Below are positions 1-5,499 of a stretch of 5,499 bases of DNA, one piece after another. Each line of letters opens with the position of its first letter. Position 1 is the stretch's first letter. Below the pieces are notes generated by a model. The model searched no databases. It was not told the origin of the DNA and saw only the letters and a program-made list of their open reading frames with translations. Source of the stretch: Verrucomicrobiota bacterium (GTDB lineage Bacteria; Verrucomicrobiota; Verrucomicrobiia; Limisphaerales; J093); the NCBI GenBank assembly GCA_029907285.1, contig JARYMD010000308.1:1-5499 (forward strand). The letters run 5' to 3'. A program made the position numbers and the translations under genes.

Positions 1-85
1 GGCCGAATCCGCTCCAGGCAGCCTCTTGCGGTCGGATCTGAACCGGCGAACCGGAGTTTCCCGCGGACCGTCACCGGGCAACAAC

Positions 86-1564
86 TCAATGCCGCATCGC
101 GCGCAGGGCGGTTTTCAGGATTTTGCCGGTGGCGTTTCTCGGCAGTGCCGGAAGCTGAATAATCCGCCTTGGCACTTTGTAGTCTGCCAGCCTTTCTTTC
201 AAGAACCGCAGAAAAGCTGCTTCTTCAAACTGGGCGTCGTCGGCGAGAGCGATGTACCCGACAGGCTGCTCACCGCGACGCGGGTCCGGGAACCCGACTA
301 CCGCGGCTTCTTTGATGCCGGGGTATTGATACATGACCTCTTCGATCTCGCGCGGATATACATTGATTCCGTTGACCAGCAGCATGTCTTTCTTGCGGTC
401 AGTAACGTAGATGTATCCCTGCGCGTCCATCCGGCCTATGTCGCCGGTGTACAACCACCCGCCCCGAAGCGCACGGGCGGTTTCTTCTTCTTGCTTCCAA
501 TACCCCATCATCACGTTCCCACCACGGACACAGATTTCACCAATCTCGCCTGTCGGCACTTCCTCCCCTGCGTCGTTGCGAATGGTCACTTCAACACCGG
601 GAATTGGAAGACCTATTGATCCCGGCTTGACGACACCGTGGATCGGGTTAAGAGACACGACAGGGCTTGCCTCGCTCAGGCCATAGCCTTCCAGCAGTGG
701 GACCGGATACCGCGCGCCGAATTGTTTGAGCGTCTCCAATGGCAGCGGAGCGGCGCCGCTAATGCAAAGCCGCAAACTCAGCCGCGGCGGCGGCGGCGTG
801 CCCAGAAGCGTCCTGAAAAGTTGCGGAATCCCAACCAGCACAGTCGCTTCGTGCGCGACCATTTCTTCAAGAATCCCCTTTGGTGGATGGAGCGATTTGA
901 CAAGCACGATTGACCCTCCGACAAGCAGCGGAAGCAACACGCAAACGGTCAGCATGTACGTGTGAAACATCGGCAGCACAAGGGCGAACCGGTCCAGTTG
1001 CACCGCTTCCAAAACCTCCTTACAACTATCAACGTTGTGGAGAAGATTGCCGTGGGACAGCATCGCGCCCTTGGGATGGCCGGTTGTTCCAGAGGTGTAT
1101 ATCAGCATCGACAGGTCCTTTTCTGAAGCCTCTGAAGATGGCACCGGCGACGAGTCGAAAGGTCCAATGCCAAAGTGGTCCACCAGCAGAATGCGGAGGG
1201 ACGGGCGGCCCTGAACCAGTTTCTCGTGGCCGCCTGCCATCGCTGCTTCGCTGATCAAAACGTCTATGTCGCCATCGTGCAGAATATAAGCAACCTCGTC
1301 CGGTTTGAGAAAGTTGTTGATCGGCACAACAACTGCCCCGGCGCGCAACGCGCCAAACAAAGCCGATATGAACTCAGGGCAGTTCTTCAGCCATATTCCA
1401 ATCCGGTCGCCCGGTTTCACTCCAAGCACGATTCGCAGGGTCTGGGCAACCCATGCAGACTGGTTGAGGAAATGCTTGTAGCTGAAAGTCGCATCACCCC
1501 AAAAAACGGCCGTTTTGTCGAGGTTCCTTTCGGCCGACGCGAGAAAAGCATTAGCGAGATTCAT
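86..1564 (-). CDS. AMP-forming acyl-CoA synthetase (fatty-acid--CoA ligase-like)
   Basis: This 492-residue protein belongs to the ANL adenylate-forming superfamily. It activates a carboxylic acid with ATP to an acyl-adenylate and then transfers the acyl group to coenzyme A, probably in the cytoplasm. All core motifs are visible in order: the phosphate-binding loop YTSGTTGHPKG at residues 156-166, PMFHTYML at 198-205, EGYGLSEASP at 292-301, WLYTGDIG at 370-377, the hinge region with DRKKDM at 389-394, and the C-terminal PRNATGKIL at 475-483 with catalytic Lys481. It therefore looks active. It is somewhat shorter than E. coli FadD (about 560), mainly because the segment between about residues 105 and 150, ahead of the phosphate loop, is compact. 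The ATG at 1564 gives the family's usual N-terminus; no strong Shine-Dalgarno precedes it. It lies 158 bases downstream of rtcB on the same strand. The family call is secure, but the substrate is not: a medium- or long-chain fatty acid is likeliest, while an aryl or other acid cannot be excluded. Confidence 0.95.
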   Translation of the reverse strand: MNLANAFLASAERNLDKTAVFWGDATFSYKHFLNQSAWVAQTLRIVLGVKPGDRIGIWLKNCPEFISALFGALRAGAVVVPINNFLKPDEVAYILHDGDIDVLISEAAMAGGHEKLVQGRPSLRILLVDHFGIGPFDSSPVPSSEASEKDLSMLIYTSGTTGHPKGAMLSHGNLLHNVDSCKEVLEAVQLDRFALVLPMFHTYMLTVCVLLPLLVGGSIVLVKSLHPPKGILEEMVAHEATVLVGIPQLFRTLLGTPPPPRLSLRLCISGAAPLPLETLKQFGARYPVPLLEGYGLSEASPVVSLNPIHGVVKPGSIGLPIPGVEVTIRNDAGEEVPTGEIGEICVRGGNVMMGYWKQEEETARALRGGWLYTGDIGRMDAQGYIYVTDRKKDMLLVNGINVYPREIEEVMYQYPGIKEAAVVGFPDPRRGEQPVGYIALADDAQFEEAAFLRFLKERLADYKVPRRIIQLPALPRNATGKILKTALRAMRH

Positions 1565-1588
1565 TCAGGTCTGTGCTTTTGGGCACGG

Positions 1589-1618
1589 ATTAAGAGCAAA
1601 ACACCCCCCGCCCGTCAA
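1589..1618 (-). promoter_or_regulatory. Candidate sigma-70-type promoter for the acyl-CoA synthetase
   Basis: On the minus strand a TTGACG box (plus positions 1613-1618, 5 of 6 matches to consensus) is followed after 18 bases by CTTAAT (1589-1594, 4 of 6). This predicts a transcript start near 1582 and a short leader of about 18 bases before the ATG at 1564. The spacer contains a G-run (the plus-strand C-run at 1603-1609). Position and spacing fit, but two-box matches arise by chance and nothing else supports it. Confidence 0.35.
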
Positions 1619-1722
1619 GCCAATCCCAAGATCAAACCAGGTTTTCGTACCGCCATTTTGGAGAATCCACGCGGCCATTGCAAATCATCGAAGCGTTCAG
1701 TTTGCGGCTGCGCCTGACCAGC

Positions 1723-3171
1723 TCATCCCTTTATGCAGCACATCGGCCTGAGCTTCGCGACCTTGTGGGAAATGCCCGCCAATTCGCACGCTTCTACAAC
1801 GTCCGTGACATCCTTGTAAGCCTCGGGAATCTCTTCATCGACACTTCTGCGGCTTTGTCCTCTGACAATAACGCCTTTGCTTTCAAGCTCGCGGATAACG
1901 TCCCGCCCTTTTGCCGCGTGCTTCGCCTGATTCCGGCTCAACATGCGGCCGGCGCCGTGGCAGGTGCTGCCGAAAGTCTCCTCCATTGCCTTCGCCGTGC
2001 CCGTGAGCACAAACGAGTATCGCCCCATGTCTCCGGGAATAAGAACCGGTTGTCCGATTGCCCGGTATTGATCAGGGATTTCAGGGTGACCTGCGGCGAA
2101 AGCACGCGTAGCGCCTTTCCGGTGCACACAAAGCCGCCGTTCCTTGCCATCGACAACGTGCGTCTCGAACTTCGCGATGTTATGGGCTATCTCATAGACG
2201 GTTCTCAGCCCAACCTCTTCCGGTTTGGCGCGCAGCGCTTTGGCAAACGCGAGCCGCGCGTTATGGGCGATGGTTTCGCGGTTCGCAAATGCGTAGTTTA
2301 TCGCGCATTGCATCGCCCCAAGATAAGCCTGGCCTTCGGGCGACTGGATCGGCGCACAAGCCAACTGCCGGTCCGGAAGTTTCATCCCACACTTTCGTGC
2401 CGCGCGATCCATCACCGCAAGGTAATCATCGCAAATCTGATAACCGAATCCGCGCGACCCGCAATGGATTATTACTGTGACCTGATCTTTGAAGAGCCCA
2501 AGCACCGCTGCTTGCTCGGGGTCGTAGATTTCTTCAACGTACCCCACCTCGAGAAAATGATTTCCAGAGCCAAGTGTTCCGAGTTGTTCGCGCCCCCTTT
2601 CCCATGCGCGCGCTGATACATGTGCGGGGTCGGCCCCCCGAATGCAACCGCGCTCTTCAATGTACTCGAGGTCGCTTTTGCTGCCCAGCCCGTTCCTGAC
2701 GGCCCATGCAGCCCCTTCGACAACCACTTGTTTCAGTTCCTCAACGTTTACACTCACCGATCCTTCTGCGCCAACGCCAGTCGGTATGTCCCGAAACAAT
2801 TGGTTCACCAGCTCCCTGAGGCGCGGCAGCACCTCTGCCCGTGTCAGTTTTGATGCCATCAACCGCACCCCGCAGTTGATGTCGTATCCAACGCCACCGG
2901 GTGAAACTACGCCGTCCCTGGCGTCAAAAGCAGCCACGCCGCCAATCGGAAAACCATAACCCCAGTGAATGTCAGGCATCGCCAGTGACGCGCCGACAAT
3001 CCCCTGCATGCACGCGACGTTGGCCGCCTGTTGCGCCGCCGGGTCGGAGCGTATGGATTCCATCATTTCCGCCGTGGCATAAATGCGAGCCGGCACTTGC
3101 ATCTCGCCCGTCCTGGGTATTTCCCAGAGTGCAGGCCCAACTCTTTCAAATTCCAGTTGCATGACGCGCAA
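1723..3171 (-). CDS. rtcB: RNA-splicing ligase RtcB (GTP-dependent 3'-phosphate/5'-OH RNA ligase)
   Basis: RtcB joins RNA ends bearing a 2',3'-cyclic phosphate or 3'-phosphate to 5'-OH ends, using GTP and Mn2+ through a histidine-GMP intermediate. It serves tRNA splicing in archaea and animals and RNA repair in bacteria. The 482-residue frame is full length, close to the 481-residue Pyrococcus horikoshii enzyme. Visible signature residues, numbered from the TTG start, are GYDINCGVR (Asp97, Cys100; metal), GSGNHFLEV (Asn204, His205), HCGSRG (His236), AHNIAKFE (His330), HRKGATRAF (350-358), and STCHGAGR with His405 as the guanylated nucleophile. The C-terminus is RPMCCIKG, keeping the terminal Lys-Gly but with two Cys where Gly-Val is common. 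The frame's first start is TTG at 3171, with AAGG six bases upstream. An ATG at 3162 (479 residues) is a serious alternative that loses only three residues. No archease or RtcA gene is visible nearby. It is transcribed divergently from the zinc-ribbon gene. Confidence 0.97.
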   Translation of the reverse strand: MRVMQLEFERVGPALWEIPRTGEMQVPARIYATAEMMESIRSDPAAQQAANVACMQGIVGASLAMPDIHWGYGFPIGGVAAFDARDGVVSPGGVGYDINCGVRLMASKLTRAEVLPRLRELVNQLFRDIPTGVGAEGSVSVNVEELKQVVVEGAAWAVRNGLGSKSDLEYIEERGCIRGADPAHVSARAWERGREQLGTLGSGNHFLEVGYVEEIYDPEQAAVLGLFKDQVTVIIHCGSRGFGYQICDDYLAVMDRAARKCGMKLPDRQLACAPIQSPEGQAYLGAMQCAINYAFANRETIAHNARLAFAKALRAKPEEVGLRTVYEIAHNIAKFETHVVDGKERRLCVHRKGATRAFAAGHPEIPDQYRAIGQPVLIPGDMGRYSFVLTGTAKAMEETFGSTCHGAGRMLSRNQAKHAAKGRDVIRELESKGVIVRGQSRRSVDEEIPEAYKDVTDVVEACELAGISHKVAKLRPMCCIKG

Positions 3172-3313
3172 ACTTCGCCTTGAAGCAGACCATTGTCAAC
3201 GGAGACATTCCCCAGCGAGGCCTGCCATGGACAGAGCGCGGTGAGTCCACGTTTGACATTATGGGGTTGCATCCCGGGCCAGCCTGAATCCGAGCCTCGC
3301 CAGCACTTGCCAC

Positions 3314-3342
3314 TTGAGTCAAAGCGCTCAGGTGGATAGATT
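3314..3342 (+). promoter_or_regulatory. Candidate promoter for the FmdB-type zinc-ribbon gene
   Basis: Within the rtcB/zinc-ribbon divergent intergenic region, TTGAGT (3314-3319) and TAGATT (3337-3342) are separated by exactly 17 bases, each matching 4 of 6 consensus positions. Transcription would begin near 3349, giving a leader of roughly 78 bases before the ATG at 3427. If real, it rules out the upstream in-frame ATG at 3343 as the translation start. The support is only positional and by consensus. Confidence 0.28.
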
Positions 3343-3426
3343 ATGCCCGCTAAATGGCGGCTTCGAGGAAATCCGATGCAACTCAGGTTTGTGCGATGCG
3401 GAAGCCGCAAGACCGACGTTTGGATT

Positions 3427-3678
3427 ATGCCGCTGTACGAGTACGAAGTATGTGAAGGCCAAGGCGGGTGCGTGGTTTGCGGCGGACGGTTTGCACTTCG
3501 ACGTCCCGTCAACGCGCCCGAGCTTACGCATTGTCCTGCTTGCAAGAAGCGGGTCAGACGCGTGATTTCCACTTTCAATACACCCAAGCTGTTGAAACCG
3601 CTCTCGGTTTCAGATGCCAAGAAAGCCGGTTTCACCGTCTTGAAACGGATTGGCAAGGGCGAATACGAGCGACAATAG
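3427..3678 (+). CDS. FmdB-family small zinc-ribbon protein
   Basis: This small protein of 83 residues starts with MPLYEYEVCEG, the hallmark N-terminus of the FmdB/CxxC_CxxC_SSSS putative regulatory family. Two Cys pairs, C15-x2-C18 and C36-x2-C39, should bind one zinc ion, and Cys9 is an additional cysteine. They are separated by a basic/hydrophobic strand (RFALRRPVNAPELTHC). The tail is basic and contains KPLSVSDAKKAGFTVLKR. The family was named from a gene beside formamidase in Methylophilus and proposed to be regulatory, but its biochemical role is not established. The frame is open back to an ATG at 3343, adding 28 residues (MPAKWRLRG...) that do not resemble the family. The start at 3427 is therefore preferred, even though no good Shine-Dalgarno precedes it. 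It may be monocistronic: rtcB diverges upstream and the next plus-strand gene begins 175 bases downstream. Confidence 0.85.
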   Translation: MPLYEYEVCEGQGGCVVCGGRFALRRPVNAPELTHCPACKKRVRRVISTFNTPKLLKPLSVSDAKKAGFTVLKRIGKGEYERQ

Positions 3679-3790
3679 CTGCAGCAGTGCGGCCCATGCC
3701 CATGCGGTGATTGAGCACGAGCATGTCCAACGGACCTGCTCAACCGCCGAAACTCTCGTGCGCCGCGCACTTCTCGTCTCCGCGGCCGCA

Positions 3791-3819
3791 TTGCCGATCC
3801 GGTTTTTTGTCTCGCTAAT
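3791..3819 (+). promoter_or_regulatory. Candidate promoter for the large coiled-coil membrane protein
   Basis: TTGCCG (3791-3796) and GCTAAT (3814-3819) are separated by 17 bases, each matching 4 of 6 consensus positions. The predicted transcript start is around 3826, leaving a leader of about 28 bases before the ATG at 3854. The intervening sequence carries a T-run (3803-3808). No convincing terminator hairpin separates this gene from the zinc-ribbon gene, so read-through transcription is also possible. Confidence 0.25.
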
Positions 3820-3853
3820 CACCCGAGTTTGATGCATTTTACGCGGTAAGAAG

Positions 3854-5499
3854 ATGACGGGGTTCGACAAACTTGTAACCCGGGTCGAGCACGCCGCGCG
3901 TCGCAGACGTTTGCAGCGCGCGTGGCGCGCTTTTTGGACCGGGCTTGTTGTTGGGGCGTGCGTCTGGCTGGCTGCCTTGCTGTGCTACAAACTGTTGCCT
4001 TTGCCGATGCGGGTCCTTGCAATCGGCGCGGTGCTTGGGATCACAGCTCCTTTAGTGGCTGCAATTGTCGGGCTTTGGCGGCGAGAAAGCCCGCAGCAGA
4101 CTGCGATTTGGTTGGACAAACAGCAGCGATTGGAGGAGCGGGTTAGTTCCGCAATCGAAGTCGGCCGTGACCCTAAGTACGGCCGATGGAGCGAATTGCT
4201 GATCGAAGACGCGAACCGGCATCTGGAAGGGCTCGATATCCGGCGGATACTGCCGTGGACACTTCCAAGATCGAGTGTATGGGCGCTGCTGGTATTGACC
4301 CTTGGGGCGGCGCTCGGTTTTGTGCCCGAATACCGCAGCGCGAGTTACTTGCAGAAACAGCGCGAGCGTGAAACGGTGCGGGACACGGGACGCGCTTTGG
4401 CTGATGTGACCCGGCGTGATCTCGAGAAACGCGCACCCGCACTGGACGCCACGCGGCGAGCAGTAGAGTCGGTTGCTGAACTCGGCGAACAGTTGGCCCG
4501 AAAGCCCTTGACCAGGCCCGAGGCACTGCGCGAGTTGGCAAAGCTCACTGAAAAGGTACAGCAGCAGGCCAAGGAGATAGGGCAAAACCCGGCGTTACGG
4601 GCTCTTGCGAAGAACCCGTCTGACAAGTCTGACCTGTCCGACCGGTCTGACGCAAAAACCGATTCAGCCGAAACTGCCGACGGCAAGATGAAAGCTTCCT
4701 CGGGTGACCTTGAAAAACTTAAACAGGACCTTGAACGGGCGTTGCAGTCGGCAGAAGCATTGAAAAAAGAGGGCGCAGCCGGTGACAAAACCGCACAGCA
4801 AAACCTCGCCGGTGCTCTGAACAGCCTCAGTCAGCAGGCAAAAGAGCTCGGGTTGAACATCTCAAGCTTGTCAGAAGCGATTGAGGCTTTGAAGTCCGGG
4901 GAAATTGACCGGTTGCTCAAAGATTTGGCGGTGGCCGATCGCGATCTTGAACAGCTTGCGGAGACCGCACGGGCGCTCGAGCAGATGCAGATGCAGGCGG
5001 AACGGATTGGCAAGGACCTCCCGGAACAACTCCAGAACGGACAGGCAACGGCTGCACGCAGCACACTGCAAAAAATGGTGAACCTCCTCAAATCCGGGAA
5101 TGTTGATCCAAAACAGCTTCAATCGATCATGGATGAAGTCGGCCGCGCCATCAAACCTGCGGGGCAATACGGGAAGGTCGCAGACCATCTAAAGCAAGCG
5201 CTCCAGCGAATGCAGGGCAAGGACAACGCCGCCGCGGCTCAGTCACTTGCTGACGCTGCAAACGAGCTTCAAAAGCTCATGGAACAACTTGCCGATGCAG
5301 AGAGTCTCGAGGGTGCGTTGTCGGCTCTCCGCCGTGCCCAAGCGGCTATAGGCACCGGGAAGTGCTGGAGTCAGGCTGGCACGGTCGGACAGCCCGGTTT
5401 CAAACCCGGTGGACGGCCCGGACGCGGCGTGGGAACGTGGGCCGATGAGGACGGCTGGATCGAGCAACCGCCCATGACGGGCGCATGGGATAACAGTGG
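3854..5499 (+). CDS. Membrane-anchored coiled-coil protein, DUF4175-like architecture (3' end beyond window)
   Basis: The frame runs from ATG 3854 without a stop to the last base: 548 codons, C-terminus missing. An in-frame TGA at 3830 and no intervening start codon make 3854 the first usable start. After a basic N-terminus (RRRR at 16-19) come membrane segments at about 27-48 and 53-75. A soluble stretch follows with TAIWLDKQQRLEERVSSAIE (83-102), like the 'rLdxxxgLxxRxxtAle' block of related proteins. A third membrane segment lies at about 140-157. Residues 165-500 are Gln-, Ala-, Leu-, Glu- and Lys-rich and should be long helices or coiled coil, interrupted at 256-266 by a Ser-Asp repeat. 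From about 500 the protein changes to a Gly/Pro/Trp-rich tail with Cys504. The topology resembles DUF4175/TIGR02302-type proteins. Function is unknown; a cell-envelope scaffold or structural role is only an inference. Such genes may neighbour MoxR, DUF58 and VWA genes, which would lie past the right edge. Confidence 0.85.
   Translation, partial: MTGFDKLVTRVEHAARRRRLQRAWRAFWTGLVVGACVWLAALLCYKLLPLPMRVLAIGAVLGITAPLVAAIVGLWRRESPQQTAIWLDKQQRLEERVSSAIEVGRDPKYGRWSELLIEDANRHLEGLDIRRILPWTLPRSSVWALLVLTLGAALGFVPEYRSASYLQKQRERETVRDTGRALADVTRRDLEKRAPALDATRRAVESVAELGEQLARKPLTRPEALRELAKLTEKVQQQAKEIGQNPALRALAKNPSDKSDLSDRSDAKTDSAETADGKMKASSGDLEKLKQDLERALQSAEALKKEGAAGDKTAQQNLAGALNSLSQQAKELGLNISSLSEAIEALKSGEIDRLLKDLAVADRDLEQLAETARALEQMQMQAERIGKDLPEQLQNGQATAARSTLQKMVNLLKSGNVDPKQLQSIMDEVGRAIKPAGQYGKVADHLKQALQRMQGKDNAAAAQSLADAANELQKLMEQLADAESLEGALSALRRAQAAIGTGKCWSQAGTVGQPGFKPGGRPGRGVGTWADEDGWIEQPPMTGAWDNS
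4619..4654 (+). repeat. 9-base in-frame tandem repeat (TCTGACNNG-type, 4 units)
   Basis: Four consecutive 9-base units (TCTGACAAG, TCTGACCTG, TCCGACCGG, TCTGACGCA) lie in phase with the reading frame of the large membrane protein. They encode Ser-Asp-Lys, Ser-Asp-Leu, Ser-Asp-Arg and Ser-Asp-Ala at residues 256-267. The first six bases of each unit are nearly constant, with one silent T-to-C change in the third unit, while the last three vary. Because the period is a multiple of three, copy-number change would not shift the frame. It forms a hydrophilic linker between two predicted helical stretches. Confidence 0.8.

Noticed and set aside
1..85. Possible gene start (GTG at 72-74, minus strand) or gene end (TGA at 39-41, plus strand) at the left edge
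   Set aside because: There are too few codons to judge, no Shine-Dalgarno before the GTG, and no recognisable peptide in either direction.
26..619. A 197-codon plus-strand open frame opposite the acyl-CoA synthetase C-terminus
   Set aside because: It is antisense to the conserved hinge and C-terminal motifs of the synthetase, so it is a shadow frame.
1678..2616. A 312-codon plus-strand open frame opposite rtcB
   Set aside because: It lies almost entirely antisense to a fully convincing RtcB. Its translation is rich in Arg, Pro, Ser and His with no recognisable motif, as expected of a shadow frame in GC-rich coding DNA.
3215..3300. Seven-base inverted repeat GCGAGGC/GCCTCGC in the divergent intergenic region
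   Set aside because: The arms are short and 72 bases apart, which is easily explained by chance in GC-rich DNA.
3343..3426. N-terminal 28-residue extension of the zinc-ribbon gene from the upstream ATG
   Set aside because: The extension does not resemble the family, which begins at MPLYEY, and a candidate promoter ends just before it.
3063..3791. A 242-codon minus-strand open frame spanning the rtcB 5' end, the intergenic region and the antisense of the zinc-ribbon gene
   Set aside because: It overlaps two supported genes in the wrong frame, and its translation shows no domain-like pattern.
3782..3808. Terminator-like hairpin followed by a T-run downstream of the zinc-ribbon gene
   Set aside because: Only a four-base-pair CGGC/GCCG stem forms, and the T-run is not adjacent to it.
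4052..4585. A 177-codon minus-strand open frame opposite the large membrane protein
   Set aside because: The plus-strand frame has coherent membrane segments and heptad-like composition. The minus-strand frame has neither and is a shadow.

Overview
The window reads as a moderately GC-rich bacterial chromosome segment with ordinary gene density. It holds four protein-coding genes: two on the minus strand on the left and two on the plus strand on the right. I see no rRNA, tRNA, CRISPR array, insertion sequence or phage gene. The most likely source is the Planctomycetes-Verrucomicrobia-Chlamydiae group, perhaps Verrucomicrobiota. This rests on the style of the small FmdB-type zinc ribbon, on the large membrane-anchored coiled-coil protein of DUF4175-like architecture, and on a 9-base TCTGAC-type tandem repeat. 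It is an inference from family resemblance, not a search result.

Left half, minus strand: an AMP-forming acyl-CoA synthetase (88-1564 with stop at 86-88) lies downstream of rtcB, the GTP-dependent RNA ligase (1723-3171). They are separated by 158 bases, which contain a plausible promoter for the synthetase. Both genes look intact, with the expected catalytic motifs. They have no obvious joint function and are probably separate transcription units or a loose tandem pair.

Middle: a 255-base divergent intergenic region (3172-3426) separates rtcB from a small plus-strand zinc-ribbon gene (3427-3678). After a 175-base gap, a long plus-strand frame starts at 3854 and stays open to the last base, so it is truncated by the window edge. 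Its 548 visible codons encode three membrane segments near the N-terminus, a long Gln/Ala/Leu-rich helical region, a short Ser-Asp repeat linker, and a Gly/Trp-rich tail that continues beyond the window.

How they work together: acyl activation, RNA repair or tRNA splicing, a small metal-binding protein and a cell-envelope protein do not form a recognisable single pathway. The best candidate for something under-described is the truncated envelope protein, whose function is not established. Its relatives are often thought to sit near MoxR ATPase, DUF58 and VWA-domain genes, which would have to lie past the right edge here. I found no convincing evidence of a new multi-gene system inside the window.
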